The translations under genes were made by a program, and so were the position numbers. A stretch of DNA of 64,000 nucleotides from the NCBI GenBank assembly GCA_015060165.1, contig SUZC01000002.1, forward strand, positions 62,001 through 126,000, written 5' to 3'. How positions within the stretch are numbered: position 1 is the first letter of the stretch; each line of letters opens with the position of its first letter. This document shows positions 30,150 to 39,659 of the stretch, in pieces. Under the pieces are notes generated by a model that did not search any database, was not told the DNA's origin, and saw only the letters and a program-made list of their open reading frames with translations. This DNA comes from Rikenellaceae bacterium (GTDB lineage: Bacteria > Bacteroidota > Bacteroidia > Bacteroidales > Rikenellaceae).

Positions 30150-31358
30150 TTACAAGTTCTTTGTGAGTTCGTATGTGTCGGTAGCAATCACGAGCTCCTC
30201 GTTAGTAGCGATAACGGCAACCTTAACCTTTGAGTCATCGGTTGAGATGATAGCATTGTCGCCGTGGGTAACGTCGTTGACAGCATCGTTGAGCTTGATG
30301 CCCATAAACTCCATATTCTTACATACGTAACGGCGCAAGTCAGCAGAGTTCTCGCCTACACCGCCTGTGAAGATTACCAAATCCACACCGCCCATCTCGG
30401 CTGCATACTCACCAACAAACTTCTTCACGCGGTTGTAGTACATATCGCGAGCTACGATAGCCTTCTCGTTGCCTGACTCGTAGGCAGCGTCAATGTCGCG
30501 CATATCGCTCGAAAGACCTGTCATACCATAAACTCCCGACTTCTTGTTCATCATTGAGTTGAGCTCCGATAGATTCATACCCTCACGCTCGCCGATGTAT
30601 GTGATGGCGCTGGCATCGACATTTCCGCATCGTGTACCCATTACAAGGCCATCGAGTGGAGAGAATCCCATCGAGGTGTCGAATGATTTGCCATTCAGGA
30701 CGGCTGTAATTGAGCCACCATTTCCAACGTGGCAAGTGATGATTTTTGAGTTGTTGATATCCAAGCCGGCAAACTCGGCACCGATCTTAGCTACATATTT
30801 GTGGCTTGTGCCGTGGAAACCATACTTGCGTACACGATACTTGTCGTAATACTCGTATGGAAGAGCGTAGAGATAGTTGATGGCAGGAATGCTCTGGTGG
30901 AACGAAGTGTCGAATACACCCACCTGAGGAACACCAGGAAGCACCTTCTCGATAGAGAGTACACCCTCCAGGTTTGCGGGGTTGTGCAGAGGTGCAATCT
31001 CGAATAATGAGCGGATATTCTCCTTAGCCTGCTCGTCGATTAGTGCGCTGCTCTTGAAATACTCACCGCCGTGTGCTACGCGGTGACCAACAGCCTTAAT
31101 CTCGTTGAGCGAGCTGATAACTCCGTGTGTTGCATCTGTCAAAGCCTCCAATACCAAGCTGATACCGGTTGTGTGATCGGGTATGGGCATCCTTACCTCA
31201 TACTTCTCTTTGCCCGATGGTTTGTGGGTAAGACTACCTTCGCTGAGACCGATACGGTCAACCAAACCTTTGGCCAAAAGAGCATTGCTGTTGTCGTCGA
31301 TATCAATCACCTGATACTTAATCGACGAACTTCCACAGTTGAGTACTAATACAATCAT
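30150..31358 (-). CDS. ackA: Acetate kinase
   Basis: VLNCGSSSIKYQVID, FDTSFHQSIP, YRVRKYGFHGTSHKYVA, TCHVGNGGSITAV. Confidence 0.95.
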   Translation of the reverse strand: MIVLVLNCGSSSIKYQVIDIDDNSNALLAKGLVDRIGLSEGSLTHKPSGKEKYEVRMPIPDHTTGISLVLEALTDATHGVISSLNEIKAVGHRVAHGGEYFKSSALIDEQAKENIRSLFEIAPLHNPANLEGVLSIEKVLPGVPQVGVFDTSFHQSIPAINYLYALPYEYYDKYRVRKYGFHGTSHKYVAKIGAEFAGLDINNSKIITCHVGNGGSITAVLNGKSFDTSMGFSPLDGLVMGTRCGNVDASAITYIGEREGMNLSELNSMMNKKSGVYGMTGLSSDMRDIDAAYESGNEKAIVARDMYYNRVKKFVGEYAAEMGGVDLVIFTGGVGENSADLRRYVCKNMEFMGIKLNDAVNDVTHGDNAIISTDDSKVKVAVIATNEELVIATDTYELTKNL

Positions 31359-31404
31359 AGTTGTTTTATTTATTAATTTATTAAGTTTGTTCGGTCAAAA
31401 TCGG

Positions 31405-31538
31405 TTTTGTGGTCTGATTGAGCTGCGCGGTATTGCAAATCGCTATCCACACAAATTCCCGCCACCAAGTATCGTGCCTTGTGGATGTTAATCCTATGGC
31501 AAGATATAATCTGGGGCGATTCTCAACCGTGACCAAAA
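31405..31538 (-). promoter_or_regulatory. Structured 5' leader of ackA (candidate regulatory RNA)
   Basis: Minus-strand TAnnTTTG box at 31561-31568; long-range arms 31405-31421 / 31523-31538 and inner arms 31445-31451 / 31480-31486. Confidence 0.35.
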
Positions 31539-31592
31539 GGCCTAAAAAATATTCCTCTAACAAAGATACAAAATAAAAGTTGACAGATGCAG

Positions 31593-31628
31593 AAAAGAGG
31601 TGAAAAAATATGCATTTTCACCTCTTTT
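31593..31628 (-). terminator. Terminator downstream of the M64 peptidase gene
   Basis: AAAAGAGGTGAAAA ... TTTTCACCTCTTTT perfect inverted repeat. Confidence 0.8.
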
Positions 31629-31651
31629 ATCACAAACTTGTTATCGCGAGT

Positions 31652-32944
31652 CTATTTTTGTTCGGTATTGTACCTTATTATGCGTTCAATTGCACGCTGA
31701 CACACGGGGCAGAACTGAGTGGCGACGTTGTCTCTCATACGGCACACGACAGCTGGACGATACATTCCTTTGGTCATATATCCACCACCTTCGTAGACTC
31801 CTACGGTGTAGTTTTTCTTACGTTTCTCGGTAGGCTCGGTGGGAATCTTTGTCCGTTTGTCGAGCATATCTGCCCACTTTGAATTGAAGTCTACCAGCGA
31901 TGAGATGTTCTGCTCCCACGGCTCGTAATCGAGTTTGTAGAAATTCTCGGTATGGTCGGGCTCGTCGTAGAAATACTCATCGGCCAATGCTCCGAACGAG
32001 TGTCCGAATTCGTGGACAACGACTGGCTTGAATAGCGGGTTGTGGGCGGTAGTCAGGGTGTATGAATTATAGATTCCGCCGCCTCCATAAGTGTCGGTAT
32101 TGGCTAAAATAATCAGGTGCTCGTAGGCGATGCCCGTCAGGCAGTCGTGAATCATATGCACGCTGTTGGTGGTCAGATAGCGAGGTGAATAGAATGTCAT
32201 AAAGTTGGAGTTTACGGCACTCTTTTTCCACACTCCGTCCTGCGGAACACTCACGTTGCTCTGCTCCGAAGGCGACATTACGGCTACTACGTTGAATCTC
32301 TCCTTCATCGTGGCAAATGGCTCATATCGGAATATCTCGTCGCAGGCCGTTTGGGCATCTTTCAGGAAGATATCCATCTCTGCTGCGGTGTAGCCTTCGG
32401 CGATAATAGCGATATCGATTTTCTCCTCGGCGGTGCCGTTTTTGAGCAGATATTTGTGGGGAGTTGCGGCCTCCGAGGGTAGTTGTCGTATGAGTTTGTC
32501 CTGAGGGTTGACTTCGTGGCTGAGTTTGGCTTGCACCTTGCCCTCATTGTCAAGCAGAGTGGTCTCTACGATAATGTTCTGTTTGGGAAATGGTACAAGG
32601 AATGTTGCTTCAAAGCTTTTGGTTAGCTTCTGTGCTTCGTCGGTTGTCAACCACTCCTGAAAAAGGCTCGAGAATGAGTTGCAATATAGAATTTTGCCAC
32701 TTGCGGGGTCGATGACCTTTATATCGCCATTGCCCCTGACGGGAGTTTCAGCCATATTCACTCTTCGGCCTGCCCAGCCATCGCTTTGCGATAATTCATC
32801 GAGGGCAACAAACTGATTGGATGAGTTTCCTGCAAAGATATAGTCTATGCGAAGTGTCTTATTTTGGAAATATTCGCTAAATTCTTGTGCGTTCAAACCG
32901 GTGATTCCAAGCAGCGAAATCACCAGTGCAAATAATCTTTTCAT
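31652..32944 (-). CDS. M64 family (IgA protease-like) metallopeptidase, secreted
   Basis: Signal peptide MKRLFALVISLLGITGLNAQ; zinc motif VVHEFGHSFGALADEY; IDIAIIAEGYTAAE. Confidence 0.88.
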   Translation of the reverse strand: MKRLFALVISLLGITGLNAQEFSEYFQNKTLRIDYIFAGNSSNQFVALDELSQSDGWAGRRVNMAETPVRGNGDIKVIDPASGKILYCNSFSSLFQEWLTTDEAQKLTKSFEATFLVPFPKQNIIVETTLLDNEGKVQAKLSHEVNPQDKLIRQLPSEAATPHKYLLKNGTAEEKIDIAIIAEGYTAAEMDIFLKDAQTACDEIFRYEPFATMKERFNVVAVMSPSEQSNVSVPQDGVWKKSAVNSNFMTFYSPRYLTTNSVHMIHDCLTGIAYEHLIILANTDTYGGGGIYNSYTLTTAHNPLFKPVVVHEFGHSFGALADEYFYDEPDHTENFYKLDYEPWEQNISSLVDFNSKWADMLDKRTKIPTEPTEKRKKNYTVGVYEGGGYMTKGMYRPAVVCRMRDNVATQFCPVCQRAIERIIRYNTEQK

Positions 32945-32974
32945 ATATTGTGTTTGTTTGTCTCTTTGGGTGTG

Positions 32975-33712
32975 TTATGCTTCAGCCGTAGCTGTTGTTC
33001 CAACTACTTCTGCTGTATCGGTCGACGCTGCATTATCCGGCGCGTCTTGCGACTCTCCGGCGTGCTCAAACTTGTATCCGAGGCCTTTGACTGTTACGAT
33101 GTGATTATCACCGATCTTCTGGCGCAATTTGCGGATGTGAACGTCGATTGTGCGATCACCCACCACGATGTTACCCCATACCAGACGATAAATCTCTTCG
33201 CGTGTGAAGAGTTTGCCGGGCTCGGAGTACAAAAGATGCAGAAGAGCAAACTCCTTGCGAGGAAGTATGATTGTCTGATCGCCTTTGCGTACGAGATGGT
33301 GTTCGGTGTCGATGGTGATCTCTTGCGATGACTCGGTGAGTACGATTCTCTTCAAGATGGCTTGTACGCGGCTGCGCAAGATGTTCATCTTTATGGGTTT
33401 GTTTATGTAGTCGTCTGCACCTGCATTGTAGCCTTGAAGTTGAGTCTCTTCGCTGCCTACTGCCGATAGGAATACAACCATTACGTTTTTCAATGCCGGT
33501 GAGTTGCGAATGGCTTTGCAGGTCTCAATACCGTCGAGTACAGGCATCATCATATCGAGTAGTATAAGATGAGGCTTGACTTTGAGAGCAACGTTCAGAC
33601 CTTCTGCGCCGTTCGAGGCTGTAAACACCTCGTAATCATCCCGCTCTAAGTTGTATTTCACGAATTCCAATATATCGTCTTCGTCATCGATGAGTAGAAT
33701 GCGGTATCCCAT
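32975..33712 (-). CDS. OmpR/PhoB-family response regulator
   Basis: REC domain with DD pair, ILLDMMMPVLDGIE and DDYINKPI; winged-helix GNIVVGDRTIDVHIRKLRQKIGDNHIVTVKGLGYKFE. Confidence 0.92.
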   Translation of the reverse strand: MGYRILLIDDEDDILEFVKYNLERDDYEVFTASNGAEGLNVALKVKPHLILLDMMMPVLDGIETCKAIRNSPALKNVMVVFLSAVGSEETQLQGYNAGADDYINKPIKMNILRSRVQAILKRIVLTESSQEITIDTEHHLVRKGDQTIILPRKEFALLHLLYSEPGKLFTREEIYRLVWGNIVVGDRTIDVHIRKLRQKIGDNHIVTVKGLGYKFEHAGESQDAPDNAASTDTAEVVGTTATAEA

Positions 33713-33792
33713 AATTGATTCAGTTAGTGATAAATTTTTACAAATATAGTAAATTCTATGTAAAAAAGCGGATAACGATGCAATATTTTGAT

Positions 33793-33800
33793 TATATTTG
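33793..33800 (+). promoter_or_regulatory. -7 box for the DUF349 gene
   Basis: TATATTTG (TAnnTTTG) 47 nt upstream of the start codon. Confidence 0.6.
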
Positions 33801-33847
33801 CGCGTCTATATACGTAAGTATATAACGAATCCCTAAAACAAAAAAAG

Positions 33848-35833
33848 ATGACTACTGAAAATTCTAACCTTACGACTCCCGTGGAGTCTGTCGGCAATGC
33901 CGATGATGTGCAAAATGTAACTATGACAGTTGATCAATCTGCCGAGCCGGCAATTGAACAAAACAATGAGGAGCAGACTGCTGCTGAACAGCCCGTTGTT
34001 GATGTGGCTGATTTTACAGAGGAGGATGCTGAATTAGATGCCGAGCAGGCGGGTCTTTCGCTCGATGAGGAGACTGCAGAGGAGCAGGCTGCTGAGGAGG
34101 TCGATAAAAACGACCTTGGCGGAAAGAGTAAGCAAGAGTTGGTCGATATGTTTGCTAACTTGCTGGAGAATGAGCCTGTTCAGACGCTTCGCAAGAGCGT
34201 CGAGGCAATTAAAATCGCCTTTTATAAACTCCACCGTGCCGAGGTTGATGCTGCACGCAAGGCATTTGAGGCTGCGGAGGGTGAGGGCGCAGAGTTTACC
34301 CCGCAGGTAGATGCGTTGGAGGTTCGTTTGAAGGATTTGTTCAAGGTGTACCGTCAGCGTCGTGACGAGTATATTGCCAATTTGGATCAGATCAAGGAGG
34401 AGAATCTCAAAATTAAACTCTCGATTATCGAGGAGTTGAAGGAGCTTGTCACCTCGGATGAGACTTTGAACAATACCTTCGCTAAATTCCGTGAGTTGCA
34501 GCAGCGATGGAAGGATACAGGTGTTGTACCACAAGCAAAGGTGAAGGATTTGTGGGAAACCTACAATTTGCATGTTGAGAATTTTTATAATTTCATCAAG
34601 ATAAATAAAGAGCTACGCGATCTCGATCTTAAAAAGAATTACGAGCAAAAGCTCTCGCTTTGTGAGCAGGCTGAAGCTTTGATGGTAGCTCCTTCGATTG
34701 TCGATGCGTTCCATAAGTTGCAGAAGTTGCACGATGAGTGGCGCGAGACAGGCCCTGTGGCAAATGAATACAAAGAGTCGTTGTGGGAGCGTTTCAAGGC
34801 GGCATCAAGTCGTATCAACAAACTGCATCAGGAGTACTTCGAGGAGTTGAAGCAGGAGCAGTTGAAGAATCTGGAGCTCAAACGCGAGTTGTGTGAAAAG
34901 ACCGAGGCTTTAGCCGAGCAACCTTATACCTCTCGTAAAGAGTGGAATAAATCGAGCGAGAAGTTGTTGGAGATTCAGAAGATCTGGCGTACGATAGGTT
35001 TTGCACCTAAGAAGGATAATACCCGTATTTATGATCGTTTCCGTCAGGCTTGTGATCGTTTCTTTGAGGCCAAGCGTGAGTTCTACGCAGGTGTGAAGAG
35101 CGAGATGGAACATAACCTTCAACTCAAGCAGGAGATTTGTGAGGCAGCCGAGGCTTTGCAAAATAGCGAGGATTGGAAGCACGCAACCGACGAAATCATA
35201 GCTTTGCAGGCGAAGTGGAAGAGTATCGGCACTGTGTCACGTCGCTATGCAGATCAGGTATGGAAGCGATTCCGTTCGGCTTGTGATAAGTTCTTTGAGC
35301 GCAAGGCTCAGCACTTTGCAAGTGTCGAGGGCGAGTATGAGTCTAATCTTAAGCAGAAGTTGGCTTTGATCGAGGAGATATCGGCAGCCGATGTTAATGC
35401 CGGTGGTTACGAACTCATCAAGGAGTACCAACGTCGTTGGAGCGAGATAGGTTATGTCCCCATCAAGCACAAGGAGTCTGTCCAGAAGCGTTACAAGGAG
35501 GCTGTTGATGCTATGTTTGCAGTTTTGCGTGGTTCGGAGCGTGATCGTTCGATGAATCGTTTCAAGGAGCGTTTGCAGAGTATGAAGGGTGCAGGCGACA
35601 AGCGTATGCGTAATGAGCGTGAGCGCCTCTACAATAAAGTTCGCCAGATGGAGCAGGATATTGCGTTGCTGGAGAATAATATAGGATTCTTCTCGAAGTC
35701 GAAGAATGCTGAGGCTATGATTGCCGATATCAAGGAGAAGATTGCAAAATCGAAGCGCGAGTTGCAGGATACTATCGAGAAGATTCGTCTTATAGATAGC
35801 CGCTCGGAGGAGACTGCCGATAGCAAGGAGTAG
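33848..35833 (+). CDS. DUF349 domain-containing protein
   Basis: Repeated W-K-x-I/T-G-x-V/A-P units (RWKDTGVVPQAK, WRETGPVANEY, WRTIGFAPKKDN, WKSIGTVSRRY, RWSEIGYVPIKH); acidic N-terminus. Confidence 0.9.
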   Translation: MTTENSNLTTPVESVGNADDVQNVTMTVDQSAEPAIEQNNEEQTAAEQPVVDVADFTEEDAELDAEQAGLSLDEETAEEQAAEEVDKNDLGGKSKQELVDMFANLLENEPVQTLRKSVEAIKIAFYKLHRAEVDAARKAFEAAEGEGAEFTPQVDALEVRLKDLFKVYRQRRDEYIANLDQIKEENLKIKLSIIEELKELVTSDETLNNTFAKFRELQQRWKDTGVVPQAKVKDLWETYNLHVENFYNFIKINKELRDLDLKKNYEQKLSLCEQAEALMVAPSIVDAFHKLQKLHDEWRETGPVANEYKESLWERFKAASSRINKLHQEYFEELKQEQLKNLELKRELCEKTEALAEQPYTSRKEWNKSSEKLLEIQKIWRTIGFAPKKDNTRIYDRFRQACDRFFEAKREFYAGVKSEMEHNLQLKQEICEAAEALQNSEDWKHATDEIIALQAKWKSIGTVSRRYADQVWKRFRSACDKFFERKAQHFASVEGEYESNLKQKLALIEEISAADVNAGGYELIKEYQRRWSEIGYVPIKHKESVQKRYKEAVDAMFAVLRGSERDRSMNRFKERLQSMKGAGDKRMRNERERLYNKVRQMEQDIALLENNIGFFSKSKNAEAMIADIKEKIAKSKRELQDTIEKIRLIDSRSEETADSKE

Positions 35834-35936
35834 TGCCGGGCCTATTTTGATTAAAGTGAAAATATTAACCTGTTGATGTAAGTTTCGCAAGTTGTGTGAT
35901 GGCAGCTTGCGAAATTTACGTTGACATTAAAAAGAA

Positions 35937-37898
35937 GTGATGGATAAAAAAACGATTATTGGAATTGTACTTATGGCAGCCATCTTTATCGGCTACGTGA
36001 TGTATAGTTCAAAACAGCAGGCAGAGTATCAGGAGTATATGGAGCAGGTGCAGGCCGAGGAGGTTGCAAAGGCTGAGGCTGAGCAGGCTGCGGCAGCGGC
36101 CCAACAGGCAGCAGCTGCTGTTCCGGCAGACTCTATACAAATGGCTACGGCTGCCGAGCAGGCTGTTAACCGTGAGATTGAGATGTATGGCGAGACCCTT
36201 TCGGCTGCCCGTAATGCCGAGGCTGCGACCTATACAATGTCTAACGACTATTTGACGGTCGATTTCACTACCCAGGGTGGTATGATGTCGAAGGTTACAC
36301 TCGAGGAATATACCAAGTATGCTCCCAAGGATGAGCGTAATGAGAAGGTGGTGCTGTACGATCCAGAGAGTGCTAAGTTCGATATGGAGTTCTACGTTAA
36401 GCGTGGCTTCAATAATTTGAAGGTTAACACAGCAGAGTATGTATTCCAGAGCGAGGGTGTTCGCAAGGAGAATGGTTGCCAACGTCTTTCGATGCGTTTG
36501 GAGGTGAGTGCAGGAGCTTATGTTGTCTATGAGTATGTGTTGTATGATGAGAAGAATCCATCACGCGACTATATGCTTGATTTCAATGTTAAATTCGATA
36601 ACCTCTCTCCGATTATGGCGCAGCAGTCGACAGTAGGAGTCGAGTGGAGCAACCGTACATATCAGAATGAGCGTAGCTATAAGAATGAGAATATGTATAC
36701 CACACTCTCATATCGTCTTCCCGATGATGAGGATGTCGAGGATTTGGGTATGAGCGAGGGCGAGACTTCGGAGTATATCGAGGAGCCTGTCAATTGGGTG
36801 GCATTCCGCCAGCAGTATTTCTCGCAGGCATTTATAGCTCACGATAATTTTGCGTATGCCAACTCAGGCTTTACTACCGAGGAGGCTGGTTCTGGCTTCT
36901 TGAAGCACTATACATCGAAGATGGGGCTTACATATACCCCTCAGACCGATGGTTACGCAATGTCGATCTATTGCGGTCCTAATAAGTATGCAATCTTGTC
37001 GAAGGTGGTAGACCCTAACGGTGAATCAATCGCAATGGAGCGCCTTATTCCGTTGGGTGGATGGCTTATCGGATGGTTTAACCGTTGGATTGTAATCCCT
37101 GTGTTTGACTTCCTCAGTAAGTATATTGCAAGCTTTGGTGTCATTATTTTGATACTTACCATTTTGGTCAAGGCTCTTATCTTCCCACTTACATATAAGA
37201 GTTACCTTTCTACGGCAAAGATGCGCGTCATCAAGCCTGAGATGGATGCTTTGAACGAGAAGTATCCTCGCCAGGAGGATGCTATGAAGAAGCAGCAGGA
37301 GATGATGAACCTCTATAAGAAGGCAGGTATTAATCCTATGGGTGGTTGTATTCCGATGCTTATCCAGTTGCCATTGTTGTGGGCTTTGTTCCGCTTCTTC
37401 CCTGCAAGTATCGAGCTTCGTGGTGAGCCATTCCTTTGGGCTGATGACCTTTCATCATACGATAGTGTATTGAACTTGCCATTTACCATTCCATTCTATG
37501 GCGACCACGTCAGCTTGTTCTGTTTGTTGATGGCTATTGCGATGGTCGGATTCTCATACTTCAGCTATCAGCAGAACTCTGCTTCACAGCCACAGATGGC
37601 GGGTATGAAGTTTATGATGGTGTATATGATGCCGGCGATGATGCTCTTCTGGTTTAACGATTATGCATCTGGATTGTGCTACTACTATTTGGTATCGCAG
37701 ATTATCACAATGATTCAGATGACTGCAATTCGTCGTTTTGTTGATGATGGTAAGATTCGTGCCATTATGGAGCGCAATGCATCGAAGCAGAAGAATAAGA
37801 AGAAGTCGAAGTTCCAGCTTCGTTACGAGGAGTTGATGCGCCAGCAGGAGGAGATGATGCGTCAGCAACAGCAGGCTAAGGGCGGTAAGCGCAAGTAA
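35937..37898 (+). CDS. yidC: Membrane protein insertase YidC
   Basis: MDKKTIIGIVLMAAIFIGYV N-terminus, KMRVIKPEMDALNEKY, AGINPMGGCIPMLIQLPLLWALFRFFP. Confidence 0.95.
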   Translation: MMDKKTIIGIVLMAAIFIGYVMYSSKQQAEYQEYMEQVQAEEVAKAEAEQAAAAAQQAAAAVPADSIQMATAAEQAVNREIEMYGETLSAARNAEAATYTMSNDYLTVDFTTQGGMMSKVTLEEYTKYAPKDERNEKVVLYDPESAKFDMEFYVKRGFNNLKVNTAEYVFQSEGVRKENGCQRLSMRLEVSAGAYVVYEYVLYDEKNPSRDYMLDFNVKFDNLSPIMAQQSTVGVEWSNRTYQNERSYKNENMYTTLSYRLPDDEDVEDLGMSEGETSEYIEEPVNWVAFRQQYFSQAFIAHDNFAYANSGFTTEEAGSGFLKHYTSKMGLTYTPQTDGYAMSIYCGPNKYAILSKVVDPNGESIAMERLIPLGGWLIGWFNRWIVIPVFDFLSKYIASFGVIILILTILVKALIFPLTYKSYLSTAKMRVIKPEMDALNEKYPRQEDAMKKQQEMMNLYKKAGINPMGGCIPMLIQLPLLWALFRFFPASIELRGEPFLWADDLSSYDSVLNLPFTIPFYGDHVSLFCLLMAIAMVGFSYFSYQQNSASQPQMAGMKFMMVYMMPAMMLFWFNDYASGLCYYYLVSQIITMIQMTAIRRFVDDGKIRAIMERNASKQKNKKKSKFQLRYEELMRQQEEMMRQQQQAKGGKRK

Positions 37899-37925
37899 GG
37901 AGTCTGATTTGTTGCAAGCAAGATA

Positions 37926-37955
37926 AAACCCTACAAGCACCAGCTTGTAGGGTTT
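37926..37955 (+). terminator. Intrinsic terminator after yidC
   Basis: AAACCCTACAAG-caccag-CTTGTAGGGTTT followed by a T-rich tract. Confidence 0.85.
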
Positions 37956-38015
37956 GTTGTTTCCTTTAATCTCCTTGATACCTATTTATATTTATAACAA
38001 AATATGAGTCTGGAT

Positions 38016-38372
38016 TCACTCTTGCTCGGGATGGCACTCCGAGGCATCTTTTTTTAGCTGACCTTTTAGGGCGTCAATCGTATCGAAACGTTGCTCATCG
38101 CGTATTTTGCGAATTAGCTGAACCTCTATATGCTGTCCATATAGGTCCCCGTCGAAGTTAAATAGATGAGTCTCCAATAGGCGTGTGTTGCCATCGACCG
38201 ATGGGCGTATGCCTATATTCGACATAGCGTTATATACTTTCCCTGCGATAGTTACGCGAGAGTAATATACGCCATTGTCGACTTTTATGTTGCGTGCGTC
38301 AATATTGGCCGTAGGGAATCCCATCTTTCGACCAAGTTGCGCACCATGAATCACCTCTCCTTTTATAATCAT
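38016..38372 (-). CDS. Riboflavin kinase domain protein (RibF C-terminal domain only)
   Basis: MIIKGEVIHGAQLGRKMGFPTANI, NGVYYSRVTIAGKVYNAMSNIGIRPSV, LETHLFNFDGDLYGQHIEVQLIRKIRDEQRF; no N-terminal FAD synthetase domain. Confidence 0.88.
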   Translation of the reverse strand: MIIKGEVIHGAQLGRKMGFPTANIDARNIKVDNGVYYSRVTIAGKVYNAMSNIGIRPSVDGNTRLLETHLFNFDGDLYGQHIEVQLIRKIRDEQRFDTIDALKGQLKKDASECHPEQE

Positions 38373-38425
38373 TTTTACTCTTTCAAAATGTAAATGTATG
38401 GGAACTGCTCATCAGGATATTTTGG

Positions 38426-39532
38426 TTATATATTCTGTGTCAGTTTTTGTACAAGAGAGAACTCCGAGAAGAACTCCTTTGCCAATACTCGAAGTACGGT
38501 ATACGACGGTATTGCCAACAACATTCCCAATATTCCAGCCATATAACCGGCCATAAGAATCACCAAGAAGATCTCCAGCGGGTGAGCCTTTACTCGCTCG
38601 GAATATATGGTAGGTTGTAGCACAAAATCATCAAATCCCTTGATGCAGAACAATGTGCAACATATAATTATTACAGTATTGATAGCTGAGTATCCCTCTA
38701 TCGGAGTTACGATGCCTACAAATGCCGATATTATGCCACCAATTAGTGGGCCAGCATATGGCACTACATTCATTACGCCCATAATAAGGCCAATAAGCAA
38801 GGCGTTGTCGGTCTTCATACCGAATAGAATCATTATTGTCGATATGATAACCATCAGTATCAAGCTCTCGGTCAGCAGTCCCGTAAAGTATCGCGATAAA
38901 AGCAGAGTTATAGAGTCCAGTGCTCGTGTAACATTCTGCTGTAATCTGTCGGGAAACATAGCGGTTACCATAGAGTAGAACAATCCATCCTCCTTGAGGA
39001 AGAAGAACGTAATGAATGAAATAGAGAATATGGTAATCAGCGTCGAGAGTGCTATGTTGAAAATTGAAGTAAATGTATTGTTTATTGTGTCGTAGTTAAT
39101 CAGCTCCTTCATCTTCGAGATGAGAGTGTCGGTGAGCGAAAAGCTTGTTTCGGGCATCGCAAACGTACGTTGCATATATGCCTGAGCGTGAGCTATCGGC
39201 TCTTCAACGGAAGCCAATACCGACGGGAAATCCAGATGTGCAAACTCATTAATCTTATTGAAAATAAGAGGAATAAAGAGTGAAAATATAGCCAGCAGCA
39301 CGACGAGTATAACCACCAGTGTAATACTTGCGGCTGTCCATCGTGGCATAGTGTGTTTCGCGATGCGTAGTTTCAGCAACCAACTGACAAGAGGGCGTCC
39401 GATGATGGCAAGTACGGCAGATACTAATATGTATATGACAACCGAGCTGAAATACCATATCAGAAAGAGTATGGCGGCTGTCACTGCCATACCTACCAAA
39501 AAACGCACAACTCCTTGTAGTGTTACTGCCAT
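38426..39532 (-). CDS. AI-2E family transporter (UPF0118/PerM-like)
   Basis: Multi-TM; SRYFTGLLTESLILMVI, GLIMGVMNVVPYAGPLIGGI, GFDDFVLQPTIYSERVKAHPLEIFLVIL. Confidence 0.88.
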   Translation of the reverse strand: MAVTLQGVVRFLVGMAVTAAILFLIWYFSSVVIYILVSAVLAIIGRPLVSWLLKLRIAKHTMPRWTAASITLVVILVVLLAIFSLFIPLIFNKINEFAHLDFPSVLASVEEPIAHAQAYMQRTFAMPETSFSLTDTLISKMKELINYDTINNTFTSIFNIALSTLITIFSISFITFFFLKEDGLFYSMVTAMFPDRLQQNVTRALDSITLLLSRYFTGLLTESLILMVIISTIMILFGMKTDNALLIGLIMGVMNVVPYAGPLIGGIISAFVGIVTPIEGYSAINTVIIICCTLFCIKGFDDFVLQPTIYSERVKAHPLEIFLVILMAGYMAGILGMLLAIPSYTVLRVLAKEFFSEFSLVQKLTQNI

Positions 39533-39659
39533 ATGCTCAATTGCCCATTATTGGTTTATATCAATCCTTGCTTTAAACTCGTTTCTTATTTACCTTTCTT
39601 GACTGCACTTCGCATCACTCCGCACGTATGGTTCTACCTGGGAGCAGTCTAGCTTCTTT

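Noticed and set aside
31381-31563. 60-aa minus-strand ORF upstream of ackA
   Set aside because: Its start codon coincides with the predicted promoter box; better explained as an untranslated leader.
36040-36130. Repetitive GAG/GCW-rich stretch in yidC (AEEVAKAEAEQAAAAAQQAAAAVPAD)
   Set aside because: Low-complexity Ala/Glu periplasmic linker commonly seen in Bacteroidetes YidC; not a separate repeat element.
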